In this document: in pieces, positions 16,529 to 24,825 of the stretch
Layout: every line of letters starts with the position of its first letter
How positions within the stretch are numbered: position 1 is the stretch's first letter
Assembly: GCA_000719025.1 (NCBI GenBank)
Contig: JODP01000017.1
Coordinates: forward strand, 62,001-126,000
Source: Kineosporia aurantiaca JCM 3230
GTDB lineage: Bacteria > Actinomycetota > Actinomycetes > Actinomycetales > Kineosporiaceae
DNA length: 64,000 nt
Direction: 5' to 3'
Notes under the pieces: model-generated
Told to the model about the DNA's origin: nothing
Database searches by the model: none
Seen by the model: the letters and a program-made list of their open reading frames with translations, nothing else
Position numbers and translations under genes: made by a program

Positions 16529-17170
16529 ATGAGTACGGATCTGCTGATTACCCAGGCCACCGTTCTTGCTGTGGGCACCGACGCCAGCGGTTCGGTGGGC
16601 GACGTGAGCGTCTCCGGGGGTCGCATCACTGCGGTTGGCGGGGTGCATGAAGAAGCCCGACGAACAGCATTGAGGACGATCGACGGCACCGGGGCGACGG
16701 TGGTGCCTTTGGTGGTGCACACCATCGAGGAGGAGCGCCCTGTAGGGACGCGTTATGTCGACAAGGAGATAGCGGTCGGCAACCAGGCCATGTTTGCGGT
16801 GGTACGGCGGACCGTGGCCCGGCGCGAGGCGGTGGGTGTGTTTGCGGTGCAGCCACGCGATCTGGTGGCGGTGGTGCTTGAAGGTAAGGACGTTGTCGGC
16901 GGCGTTGCGCAGGTACGGATGAGTCCGCTGCCCGAGGGCGATGAACGGCTAGGTACCTGGATCGACCGGACCGACTATCTGCACCAGACCCTGGACGTCC
17001 GCGGGCGCTACGACGAGACTCGCGCGGGTCGTAAGAACGCTTGGACGGGGCAGTACTGGGTGGCGGGTGATCGGATCGTCTACCTGGACGACACCGGCTT
17101 CTGGGCCTTCGGCGAGTTCGCCGGCGACGAACTGCACCACGCCGGTTACGTGATGCGTCTCGGCGGTTGA
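16529..17170 (+). CDS. Amidohydrolase N-terminal remnant joined to an Atu4866-type domain
   Basis: 213 residues. The first 60 (DLLITQATVLAVGTD, then VSVSGGRITAVGG and TIDGTGATVVPL) match the small beta-sandwich that opens amidohydrolases. The metal-binding HxH motif and TIM barrel that should follow are absent. Residues about 75-135 look like the closing strands of such an enzyme. The C-terminal part (DRTDYLHQTLDVRGRYDETR, then YWVAGDRIVYLDDTGFWAFG) matches Atu4866 domains. An internal deletion of a full-length amidohydrolase-Atu4866 protein is the simplest explanation; the frame stays open, so a folded non-catalytic product is possible. Third-position GC is slightly lower than in its neighbours. 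Confidence 0.65.
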   Translation: MSTDLLITQATVLAVGTDASGSVGDVSVSGGRITAVGGVHEEARRTALRTIDGTGATVVPLVVHTIEEERPVGTRYVDKEIAVGNQAMFAVVRRTVARREAVGVFAVQPRDLVAVVLEGKDVVGGVAQVRMSPLPEGDERLGTWIDRTDYLHQTLDVRGRYDETRAGRKNAWTGQYWVAGDRIVYLDDTGFWAFGEFAGDELHHAGYVMRLGG

Positions 17171-17211
17171 GTTCGTGAACCGGACGCCACCCGCCCACCG
17201 TGATTCTGTTC

Positions 17212-18444
17212 ATGATGAGCTCGCTGGCGACCGATCGGCACGACGAGGTGCTCCGCACCGGTCTGCACGTCCTGGTCTTCCGAATGGCGGAGAGTCCCGC
17301 CTGCCGGCAGTTCCAGCCCGAGCTGGACGCGTTCGTGCGGAGCCGGCCGGAGATCGCGGTGTGGACCGTCGAGGCGATGCAGCAGCGCGAGCTGTCCGAC
17401 CGGCACGGTCTGCGGGCGTTGCCCTCGATCATGATCTACCGCGAGGGGCTGCCCTGCCGTCGGTTCGCCGGGGCGATGTCGGCTGCGCAGCTCGCCGAGG
17501 CGGTGGACGAGGTGGCCGCGGCCGATCTGGACGAGGAGCACAACGACTGGATGCTCTGGATGATCGAGTCCGGTGAGGCCGGCTCGCCCTACCTCGGTAC
17601 AGCACCCTCGCCCGGCTCCGGAGAATCGGCTTCGGGGGGAACGGGGGCGGCAGCGGCTGAAACAGTGGACGCCGGTGAGCCGGCGGGCGGGTCGTTGGGG
17701 CGGCCGCTGTCGAACCCCTTGAGTCAGCTGTCGGCGACGGTGGCGGGGTCGGTCGCCACCCCGATGCGCGCGGCCGGCTTCACCGCCGCGATCCCAGCTC
17801 GTCCCGCTACCCCCATGACTCCCACCGTTCCAGCCAGACCCATGTCCCGTGCTGTTGCGGCAACCCCCATGTCTCGCGCCGTTCCGGCCGTACCCATGAC
17901 CCCCGCCGTTCCCGCCAGCCCCCTGAGGCCCGCGGTGCGGAACGTCCAGGCGACCGAGAACGAGGGTTCGCCCGCCGACGAGGACCTGATGAACACCGCG
18001 GTAACCGCCTGGTATGCGGGGGACGTTGCAAAAGCACTCCGTGCGTTCACTATTCTTCTGGAGATGGATCCGACATCAACCGAGGTCCTCAACTCTCGCG
18101 GGCAGGTGCTGGCCGACAACGGGGGAGGTGCAGTGGCGGTGCGAGATCTGGACCGAGCTATCGGCGGGACGGTCGACGAGTTCTCCGTGGCCTATGCGCG
18201 ATCGGCCCGGGCGCTGGCGTTGGCGCAGGTCGGGCGGCATGACGAGGCCGATCAGGACATGGCCGCGGCGCTCGCGGTGACGCCCAACAGCGCGTGGGCG
18301 CACCTGCGCAAGGCCCGTATCCACCTGCTGCGCGGGGACGTGGCCGGAATGGGCACGGCCCTGCGGCGGGCGATGGAGACCAGCGAACCGCCGCTCACCG
18401 ACCATCAGCGGGCGATGGCGGAGGCCCTGCTGCGCCTGGGCTGA
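17212..18444 (+). CDS. Thioredoxin-fold protein with C-terminal TPR repeats (CnoX/YbbN-like build)
   Basis: About 410 residues. A thioredoxin fold (about 10-110) carries SPAC in place of CGPC, keeping only the second cysteine, and a cis-proline-like LPSIMIYREG. A low-complexity linker (about 120-250) rich in Pro, Ala, Met and Arg holds short repeats such as MSRAVPAVPMTPAVP. Four or so TPR helices (about 262-410) end the protein. The Trx-plus-TPR order and single cysteine recall the chaperedoxin CnoX, which protects oxidised client proteins, but the long linker is unusual. The start is uncertain: ATG 17212, ATG 17215 or GTG 17200. There is no signal peptide, so it is cytoplasmic. Confidence 0.72.
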   Translation: MMSSLATDRHDEVLRTGLHVLVFRMAESPACRQFQPELDAFVRSRPEIAVWTVEAMQQRELSDRHGLRALPSIMIYREGLPCRRFAGAMSAAQLAEAVDEVAAADLDEEHNDWMLWMIESGEAGSPYLGTAPSPGSGESASGGTGAAAAETVDAGEPAGGSLGRPLSNPLSQLSATVAGSVATPMRAAGFTAAIPARPATPMTPTVPARPMSRAVAATPMSRAVPAVPMTPAVPASPLRPAVRNVQATENEGSPADEDLMNTAVTAWYAGDVAKALRAFTILLEMDPTSTEVLNSRGQVLADNGGGAVAVRDLDRAIGGTVDEFSVAYARSARALALAQVGRHDEADQDMAAALAVTPNSAWAHLRKARIHLLRGDVAGMGTALRRAMETSEPPLTDHQRAMAEALLRLG

Positions 18445-18555
18445 CCGCCGTGGGGCGGGTGGGAATGGAGTGAAAACGGGACATTGTACCGAAAAGCCCG
18501 ATATTCTCTTTCGGTGCGGTGATCTCCGTGGACCTCGAAACGACGGGAGAGGCCG

Positions 18556-19827
18556 ATGCTTCGTCCCACCGTCCGGATCCTGGCGCTGTCCGTCCTTCTG
18601 GTGCTCGGCCTGTTGGCCGTGTGCGGCTTCACCGGGTTCGGCGCCGGGGCCGTCGCGCCCTTGTCGCCGCTGAAGGTGATGCCGATGGGGGCCTCGATCA
18701 CCTACGGCACCGGGTCCAGCACCGGCAACGGCTACCGGGCCGAGCTGAAGCAGAAACTCACCGCGGCCGGCCTCCCCATCGACTACGTGGGTTCGCAGAA
18801 GTCCGGTACCACCGACGACCCGGAGAACGAGGGCCATCCCGGCTGGCGGATCGATCAGGTGGCGGCCCAGGCCGAGGGCTGGCTGAACACCGCCGCGCCC
18901 GACGTGGTGCTGCTGAACGTCGGCTTCAACGACGTCAACCAGGATCACGACCTCGCCACCGCCCCGCAACGGCTCGGCGCCCTGCTCGACACCGTCCTGG
19001 CCCGGCGTCCCACCGCCCAGGTAATGGCCTCAACCCTGGCCCCCAGCGCCGATCCGGCCAACAACGCCCAGATCGACACGTTCAACACGGCCGTGCGCAC
19101 CCTGGTCCAGCAGAAGATCGCTGCCGGTGCGAGCCACCTGCACCTGGTCGAGCTGAACACCGCCCTCACCGTGGCCGATCTGACCAGCGACGGAATTCAC
19201 CCGAACGACGCCGGTTTCGTCAAGATGGGCGATGCCTGGTTCCAGGCCCTCCAGCCGGTGCTCTCCGCCGCCGGCTCGCCAGCGGGCTTCGCCAGCGACC
19301 TCGAGACCGGATCGCCCCAGCCGACCTGGGTGAACGCGGCCGACGGCAGCCAGAACATCAAGGGCTACTGCTGCGCGCTGACGTCGATGGAGAGCGGCGT
19401 GCGCTCCGAAATAGCCCACAAAGCAAGCACTTCGGCCCTGATGTACTCGGGCACCGACACTTCGGAAGACCTCTCGTTCTCCTACAACAAGGTCTTCGAC
19501 GTCTCCCTCCCGATCACCGCCCACACCGAGCTCTCGTACTGGATCTTCCCGCAGGACCAGAACGGCACACACGTCGCCCTCGACCTCGCCCTGGCCGACG
19601 GCCGCTCCCTACGCGACAGCGGCGCGGCCGACCAGCACGGCACCCCCATCCACCCCGACGCTCAGGGCGCGGGCGGCCGCCTGGTGCCGAACCAATGGAA
19701 CGAGGTCAGGGGCAGCCTGGCGAAACTGACGGGCGGCACGATCGAGGACATCCGGATCGGCTACGACCAGCCGGCCGGCACGGGGGCGTTCCGGGGGTAC
19801 ATCGACGATGTGCGGATCGCCGGCTGA
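18556..19827 (+). CDS. Secreted SGNH/GDSL hydrolase with C-terminal sugar-binding-like domain
   Basis: 423 residues, ATG at 18556 preceded by GGGAGAGG. A hydrophobic N-terminus (about 5-30) is a signal peptide or anchor. The SGNH blocks are present: nucleophile Ser47 in MGASITYG, the glycine of block II, Asn in LLNVGFNDV, and Asp/His in SDGIHPNDAG near 209-213. Such enzymes deacetylate or hydrolyse esters on polysaccharides. From about residue 250 a beta-rich region (LSYWIFPQDQNGTHVALDLA) resembles a jelly-roll carbohydrate module. No operon partner is evident; it ends six bases from the convergent TerC gene. Confidence 0.88.
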   Translation: MLRPTVRILALSVLLVLGLLAVCGFTGFGAGAVAPLSPLKVMPMGASITYGTGSSTGNGYRAELKQKLTAAGLPIDYVGSQKSGTTDDPENEGHPGWRIDQVAAQAEGWLNTAAPDVVLLNVGFNDVNQDHDLATAPQRLGALLDTVLARRPTAQVMASTLAPSADPANNAQIDTFNTAVRTLVQQKIAAGASHLHLVELNTALTVADLTSDGIHPNDAGFVKMGDAWFQALQPVLSAAGSPAGFASDLETGSPQPTWVNAADGSQNIKGYCCALTSMESGVRSEIAHKASTSALMYSGTDTSEDLSFSYNKVFDVSLPITAHTELSYWIFPQDQNGTHVALDLALADGRSLRDSGAADQHGTPIHPDAQGAGGRLVPNQWNEVRGSLAKLTGGTIEDIRIGYDQPAGTGAFRGYIDDVRIAG

Positions 19828-19833
19828 GCGGAT

Positions 19834-21096
19834 TCACCGGGGTGACCGGTCGTCTGCCTGATTGGGAGTGCCCTGGTGGGGGATGGCTTGGCCGGGGGTT
19901 ATCCGGTCAGAGGCCGTCTGTTCAGGGGCGGCGTGATCGGGGCTGGTCTGGCCAGTGGCGGTGTGGTCAGGGGCGGTCTGGCCTGAGGCGGCTAGGTCGG
20001 AAGCGGCCTGGTCTGAGACGGCTTGGTCTGAGACGGCTTGGTCTGAGACGGCTTGGTCTGAGACGGCTTGGTCAGAGACGGCTTGGTCAGAGACGGCTTG
20101 GTCAGAGACGGCTTGGCCGGAAGTAGCCTGGTCAGAAGCAAGCCGGCCGGAGGCAGCCAGGCTGGCGGCCGTGGTGATTACCAGAGTGCCGATGATGACG
20201 GTGAGCGAGAGCCAGATCGGGATCTCGCCGTCGTACGGGGCCCAGTCCGCCCCGTGGTACTTGTGCAGGGCGTGCAGGATCAGCTTCAGGCCGATGAAGG
20301 CCAGGATGAACGAGAGGCCCAGCGACAGGTAGACCAGCTTTCGCAGCAGTCCGCCGATCAGGAAGTAGAGCTGGCGCAGGCCCATCAGGGCGAACACGTT
20401 GGAGCTGAAGACCAGGTAGGGCTCCTGGGTCAGGCCGTAGATGGCCGGGATCGAGTCCAGGGCGAAGAGCAGGTCGGTGCTGCCCAGGGCGATGATCACG
20501 AACATCATCGGGGTGATGAACCGGTGGCCGTCGCGGGCCACGGTCAGGGCCCGGCCGTGGAAGTCGTCGGTGGAGGGAAAGCGCCGGTTCACGAATCGCA
20601 TCAGGGCGTTCTCGGACACCTCCTCCTCTTCGCCGTGGCTGCGGTAGTCGGCCACCAGCCGGGCCGCGGTGTAGACCAGGAAGGCTCCGAAGATGAAGAA
20701 TACCCAGGAGAACCGGTTGATCGCGGCCGCGCCCACGGCGATGAAGATCCCGCGGAAGATCAGGGCGAGGATGATCCCGACGGTCAGCGCGTACTGCTGA
20801 AGCGCTCGGGGCACAGCCAGTTTGGCCATGATGATCAGGAAGATGAACAGGTTGTCCACCGACAGGCTGTACTCGGTCAGCCATCCGGCGAAGAACTCCC
20901 CGGCGTAGCGGCTTCCGGCCGTCGCCCAGACGCCGAGGCCGAACACCACGGCCAGGGCGACGAACACCGTGACCGAGGCACCGGCCTCCTTCATGGAGGG
21001 CTCGTGCACGTTGCGGCCGATCACGAACACGTCCAGGCCGAGCCCGGCGATCAGGACGGCGCCGGTGATCAGCCAGGTCGAGAGGTGGACTTCCAC
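19834..21096 (-). CDS. TerC/Alx-family membrane protein with repetitive C-terminal tail
   Basis: About 420 residues from GTG 21096 (VEVHLSTWLITG). The membrane core (about 1-325) has the TerC features: acidic residues in YSLSVDNLFIFLIIM and LFALDSIPAIYGLTQEPYLV. These are linked to metal-ion (manganese) export or tellurite resistance. TerC proteins normally end near residue 330. Here a tail of about 90 residues follows the last helix, built from SDQAV pentapeptide repeats and degenerate relatives ending in DDRSPR. The tail is hydrophilic and probably cytoplasmic and disordered. I found no yybP-ykoY manganese riboswitch in the 174-bp leader, although a 7-bp-arm hairpin sits at 21134-21150. Confidence 0.88.
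   Translation of the reverse strand: MEVHLSTWLITGAVLIAGLGLDVFVIGRNVHEPSMKEAGASVTVFVALAVVFGLGVWATAGSRYAGEFFAGWLTEYSLSVDNLFIFLIIMAKLAVPRALQQYALTVGIILALIFRGIFIAVGAAAINRFSWVFFIFGAFLVYTAARLVADYRSHGEEEEVSENALMRFVNRRFPSTDDFHGRALTVARDGHRFITPMMFVIIALGSTDLLFALDSIPAIYGLTQEPYLVFSSNVFALMGLRQLYFLIGGLLRKLVYLSLGLSFILAFIGLKLILHALHKYHGADWAPYDGEIPIWLSLTVIIGTLVITTAASLAASGRLASDQATSGQAVSDQAVSDQAVSDQAVSDQAVSDQAVSDQAVSDQAASDLAASGQTAPDHTATGQTSPDHAAPEQTASDRITPGQAIPHQGTPNQADDRSPR
20010..20114. repeat. 15-bp in-frame minisatellite (seven units) in the TerC gene
   Basis: Seven contiguous units of GGTCTGAGACGGCTT or GGTCAGAGACGGCTT (plus-strand sense) encode SDQAV seven times. Degenerate units extend to about 19965 on one side and 20165 on the other. 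Units differ at one base, so the array is recent and likely length-variable. Confidence 0.92.
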
Positions 21097-21270
21097 CCAG
21101 GGGGAATCGGCACGGAGCCGCCCGGGCTTCAGCGGGACGGGCGCCGTCCCCGCATGATGAGGTCGGAGTGGGAGGGGTACGACTTTCGTCGTGCTGCTCC
21201 TGGGACCGGCGATCCGGTTTCCGACCGAAGGATGATGCGGTGACCGGCCCTCAGGCCGCAGGCTTCCGGG

Positions 21271-22314
21271 ATGACGACGATGCCGTTCCCCGGTACCGAT
21301 GAGTTCAACCAGGTCTGGACCCGGGCCTATTTTCACGCCGACGATGCGGTGGGCACTCAGCACCTGCTGTTCGGCATGTTGCACATCCCCCGGATCAGCC
21401 GGCTGCTCGACGCCTGCGACGTCACCCTGGTGGTTCTGAACGAACTGGTCAAACGGAGCGAACCCGAGTCCGGCGTCGTGGAGCGGATGCTCAGCGTCAC
21501 CGTCACCCCGGTCGAGTTCAGCAGCGCCGCCGCGGCCGCCCTGGACCGCTGCCAGGCCGAGCCCTCGGCCATCGAACCGGACCCAACCGAACCGGACCCA
21601 GCCGAACTGGACTCAGCCGAACTGGACTCAGCCGAACTGGACCCAGCCGAACGCGGCCCGGCCGACGTGCTGGTGGCCATCCTGGAGGATCCCCGGAATC
21701 GGGCCTCAGAGATCCTGGTGAAGTGCGGCGTGAATCTCGGGCAGTTGCGGGCGGCGCTGACCGAGGACCGGTTGCCGCAGGCCGCCGACCCGGTGCCCGC
21801 CGATCTGCGTCCCGCCCGCGACGCTCTGCTCGGACGTACGCGCTATCGGATGCCGGGAGGTCGCGTCCGGAATTGGCTGCGGAACAAGATGATCGGGGTA
21901 TCTTCCCTGAACTACGCTGCCCACCCGGCGTTGTGGGTCCTTCTGGAGGCGGGCGAGCTGGCTCGGCGCAACGGGCACCGGACGCGTTCGGACGACGTCC
22001 TCCTGGCCCTGATCACCACCCACGAGGTAGCGCTGGCCTATTCGCATCTGGTGCGCTCTCCTTCGGAGTACTCCGGTGGGAAGGCCCTGCTGGCCGCCGG
22101 ACTGGATCACGATCTGATCGGGGCCGCCCGCGCGGCCGAGGATCTGGGTGAGGACGCGGTGCCGCTGCCGGAGCGTTTTCGCGACTGGCCGCAGGACACC
22201 GGCCAGATTTTGCGGCAGCTGCTCTGTGGCGAAGGCACCCGCAGCTTCCGGTTGCTGGCGACTCTCGGCGTCCGGCCCAGCGCCCTGGTGGTTCTCGGCC
22301 CGAAGATCCTCTAG
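21271..22314 (+). CDS. Clp N-terminal-domain-like protein without ATPase
   Basis: 347 residues. Two regions resemble the Clp N-domain: about 10-160 (AVGTQHLLFGMLH, then ADVLVAILEDPRNRASEILV) and about 215-300 (HPALWVLLEAGELARRNGH with DDVLLALITT). Clp N-domains recruit substrates or adaptors to ClpA/ClpC. No Walker motifs are present, so this could be a free adaptor or a stress protein. An acidic insert between the half-domains consists of 15-bp repeats encoding E-L-D-S-A units. It is divergent from TerC and convergent with the response regulator, overlapping it by four bases. ATG 21271 has only a weak ribosome site. Confidence 0.7.
   Translation: MTTMPFPGTDEFNQVWTRAYFHADDAVGTQHLLFGMLHIPRISRLLDACDVTLVVLNELVKRSEPESGVVERMLSVTVTPVEFSSAAAAALDRCQAEPSAIEPDPTEPDPAELDSAELDSAELDPAERGPADVLVAILEDPRNRASEILVKCGVNLGQLRAALTEDRLPQAADPVPADLRPARDALLGRTRYRMPGGRVRNWLRNKMIGVSSLNYAAHPALWVLLEAGELARRNGHRTRSDDVLLALITTHEVALAYSHLVRSPSEYSGGKALLAAGLDHDLIGAARAAEDLGEDAVPLPERFRDWPQDTGQILRQLLCGEGTRSFRLLATLGVRPSALVVLGPKIL
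21574..21648. repeat. 15-bp in-frame minisatellite (five units) in the ClpN-like gene
   Basis: Five consecutive 15-bp units of the form GAACTGGACTCAGCC, with CCGGACCCA variants in the first two, encode E-P-D-P-A or E-L-D-S-A repeats in a surface-like insert. The unit length equals that of the array in the adjacent TerC gene, but the sequence is different. Confidence 0.9.
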
Positions 22315-23006
22315 TTCCGCACCAGCCCCAGCCGGTGCGCGATCAGCGCCGCCTGCACCCGGTTGTCGCAGCCCAGCTTGGTCAGCACCCGGCTCACATG
22401 GGTCTTCACGGTCGCCTCGCTGATGAACAGCTGGCTGCTGATGGCCGCGTTCGACAGGCCCTGGGCGATCAGCACCAGCACTTCCCGCTCGCGCGCGCTC
22501 AGCTCCTTCAAACCCTTCGCGGCGAACTCGGGCAGTGCGATCCCGGGGGCCGGTGGAGGGGCGGCCGACGGGGCCGGGGTGTTCAGGCCATCGAGCAACT
22601 GGCGGGTGACGGCGGGGGAGAGGAACGCGTCCCCGTCAGCCGCGGCCCGGATCGCCCGGGCCAGGTCGTCCGCCGCCGCGTCCTTCAGCAGGAAGCCGGC
22701 CGCCCCGCCGGCCAGCGCCCGGGTCACGTAATCACTCTCGCCGAACGTGGTCAGGATGATCACTACCGCCTCCGGCCAGGCCTCGCGCAGCCGCACCAGC
22801 CCGGTCAGGCCGTCGGTGCCGGGCATCTGGACGTCCATCAGCACCACGTCGGGCCGGTGCTCGAGGGCCAGGGCCGCGGCCCGGGCCCCGTCCGCGGCCT
22901 CCCAGCACACCTCGATCCCCGGCGCCATCGACAGCACGAACCGGATGCCCCCACGCACCAGGGCGTCGTCGTCGGCGATCAGGACCCGGAGCGGCCGGTC
23001 GGTCAT
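22311..23006 (-). CDS. NarL/LuxR-type response regulator
   Basis: 231 residues. The receiver domain (about 5-120) has the acidic pocket ADDD, phosphoacceptor Asp in VVLMDVQMPGTDG (about 55), Thr in IILTTFGES and Lys in GFLLKDAA. A Pro/Ala linker leads to the LuxR helix-turn-helix LSAREREVLVLIAQGLSNAA and FISEATVKTHVSRVLTKLG. It overlaps the upstream kinase gene by four bases (translational coupling) and is its cognate regulator. Target genes are not visible. Confidence 0.95.
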   Translation of the reverse strand: MTDRPLRVLIADDDALVRGGIRFVLSMAPGIEVCWEAADGARAAALALEHRPDVVLMDVQMPGTDGLTGLVRLREAWPEAVVIILTTFGESDYVTRALAGGAAGFLLKDAAADDLARAIRAAADGDAFLSPAVTRQLLDGLNTPAPSAAPPPAPGIALPEFAAKGLKELSAREREVLVLIAQGLSNAAISSQLFISEATVKTHVSRVLTKLGCDNRVQAALIAHRLGLVRN

Positions 23007-24580
23007 GAGGTTCCCTTCGTGCGGATCTTCCGCTTGCTGACGACTTCCCCGTTGCGGAAGCAGAACTCGAAACTGATCTCGTCGTCGGTCTCGTCGGGCT
23101 GCGAGGCGATGTCACCCGCATACCGTTCGCAGCGCCGGCCGTCGGAGCCGCGCGTCGTCTCGACCGGGGTGCCGGGCAGCAGATCGTCCAGCCGGTTCTC
23201 GTCGTCCCCGATCCGCGTTGCCGTGAAGACGTTCTCGGGGATCGTGTCCGGCGCGGCGACGGTCGCGATCGCGGCGATACAGGAACTCAGCGACACCAGC
23301 AGGGCGGCCACCACCGCCACCAGGCCGATCCGCTGACGACGGCTGCTGCGCCGGATGACCTGAGGGAAGTCACCCGCGCCGGGTTCGCGGGCGGGCTCGG
23401 GCACGTCCGAGTGGTACGGGATCGCGGCACTCAGCCGGAAGCCGCCGTGATCAGCCGGTCCCGATGAGAGCACCCCACCCGCCAGCCGGATCCGCTCGGC
23501 CAGCCCGAGCAGCCCCTGACCCGAGCCCCGACCCCAGGACGGACGTCCCTCATTGTTGCCGACCTCGATGAAAAGCGCGTCGTCCTCGTACCGAAGTTCT
23601 ACCCGGATCGCTGCGCCAGCAGCGTGTTTCAGAGCGTTCGTGAGGCCCTCCTGGACCACTCGGAACGCCGCGTGCTCGCCGATCAGCCCCAGCGGCTGCG
23701 GGTGCCCGGATCGCACCAGCTCGATCTCGGTGCCGGTCTGACGGGCGGCCGACACCGTCGTGTCGACCTCTCGCAACGAGCGTCCACTCGTTGCCGGCTC
23801 GTCCTGGTGGAGCACTTTCAGGATCTGCCGCAGCTCGCCCATCGCCTGGGTGGAAGCGTCCCGCAGAAGGTTGAGAGCCTCCTCCCGCTGAAGATCCGGG
23901 GTTGCCGGGAGCGCGGCGGCCTGGGCCAGACCACCCGCGTAGAGCGAGATCAGGGTGAGCCGATGACCCAGCGAGTCGTGCAGTTCGGCGGCGATCCGGT
24001 TGCGCTCGCGGGCCTGGGCCTGCCCGGCGATCAGCTGACGTTCTTGGTGCAGTTCGACGTTGCGCTGGTGCAGCGTCATGACCAGCAACCGGCGCTGGGC
24101 GAGCATGGCCGCGATCGCGCCGGGCAGGATGCCGAAGAGGGCGAAGAGGGTGAGGGCGATCAGCGCTCCGGTCAGGCCACCGGTGTCGGGCTCCAGCACC
24201 ACGCCGGCCCAGCAGCCGAGAGCGAGGAAGGTATAACCAAGGACGATCGGCACCGGCTTCTTCGCACGGTAGCCGGTGGACCAGCTGAGGACGACGATCA
24301 GCAAGGACGTGCCACCCGCGGGCACGCTGACGATGGCGCCGAGGACCAGGGCGGTGACGGGGCGAACGAGTCTCAACGGGGTCAGGACGAGCGCGGCGAG
24401 CGCCGCGGCGCCGGCGGCGACGATCTGGGCGGGGCCGGAGAGCACCCCGTAAGCGGCCACGCTGATGCCGGTGATCAGGGACAAGAACAGGGCGAAGAGG
24501 CATTCGAGAATGACCCGGCGACGGCCGGCCGCTCGGACCGTCCGCCACCAGTAATCCGCTGTTCGGGTGACGATGGGCAT
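23003..24580 (-). CDS. HisKA_3 sensor kinase with an added C-terminal extracytoplasmic domain
   Basis: 525 residues from ATG 24580. Five or six N-terminal helices (about 20-170) are followed by a coiled segment and the HisKA_3 phosphoacceptor RNRIAAELHDSLGHRLTLIS (His about 201). A HATPase_c domain comes next (about 305-400; EGLTNALKHA, GQGLLGLAERI). Unlike normal NarL-partner kinases it continues with another membrane helix (about 425-450). A final 75 residues of extracytoplasmic sequence contain two cysteines (RRCERYAG and FEFCFRNGEVV), resembling small SmpA/BamE-like modules. The cell could therefore read an external signal at both ends. It is coupled to the response regulator. Confidence 0.9.
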   Translation of the reverse strand: MPIVTRTADYWWRTVRAAGRRRVILECLFALFLSLITGISVAAYGVLSGPAQIVAAGAAALAALVLTPLRLVRPVTALVLGAIVSVPAGGTSLLIVVLSWSTGYRAKKPVPIVLGYTFLALGCWAGVVLEPDTGGLTGALIALTLFALFGILPGAIAAMLAQRRLLVMTLHQRNVELHQERQLIAGQAQARERNRIAAELHDSLGHRLTLISLYAGGLAQAAALPATPDLQREEALNLLRDASTQAMGELRQILKVLHQDEPATSGRSLREVDTTVSAARQTGTEIELVRSGHPQPLGLIGEHAAFRVVQEGLTNALKHAAGAAIRVELRYEDDALFIEVGNNEGRPSWGRGSGQGLLGLAERIRLAGGVLSSGPADHGGFRLSAAIPYHSDVPEPAREPGAGDFPQVIRRSSRRQRIGLVAVVAALLVSLSSCIAAIATVAAPDTIPENVFTATRIGDDENRLDDLLPGTPVETTRGSDGRRCERYAGDIASQPDETDDEISFEFCFRNGEVVSKRKIRTKGTS

Positions 24581-24760
24581 CAGGCGGAGAGCCTAGTCGG
24601 AGCCCGGCGTGCGGTGTGCGGGCTGAAGGGGCGCTCAACGTTTTCGCCGAGCGGCCTTGTCTTCCCGGGTGGGCGGGCTTTGCGCGGGGGCAAGAGCTAG
24701 AGGCGCGCCACGGCTGCCGTCGATGAGGAGGGAACTCGGGCAGTCGTGACGCGCCGGTCC

Positions 24761-24822
24761 GGTTGGGCTGGGACGGGCTGGGACGGGCTGGGTCGAGTTG
24801 GGACGGGCTGGGTCGGGTTGGG
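24761..24822 (+). repeat. G-quadruplex-prone 10-bp tandem repeats behind the GH42 gene
   Basis: Units such as GGACGGGCTG repeat with a 10-bp period. Eleven GGG runs occur within 58 bases, mostly two bases apart. The tract begins four bases past the minus-strand stop of the beta-galactosidase gene; the G-rich strand is the template for that gene. It could pause RNA polymerase and help end transcription. Confidence 0.85.
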
Positions 24823-24825
24823 CTG

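Noticed and set aside
20010..20114. Frameshift or sequencing artefact in the TerC tail
   Set aside because: The repeat unit is exactly 15 bp, all units are in frame and flanking degenerate units keep the frame, so it is a genuine coding minisatellite.
21097..21270. Manganese (yybP-ykoY) riboswitch upstream of terC
   Set aside because: The conserved paired loops of that riboswitch could not be found; only small unrelated hairpins occur.
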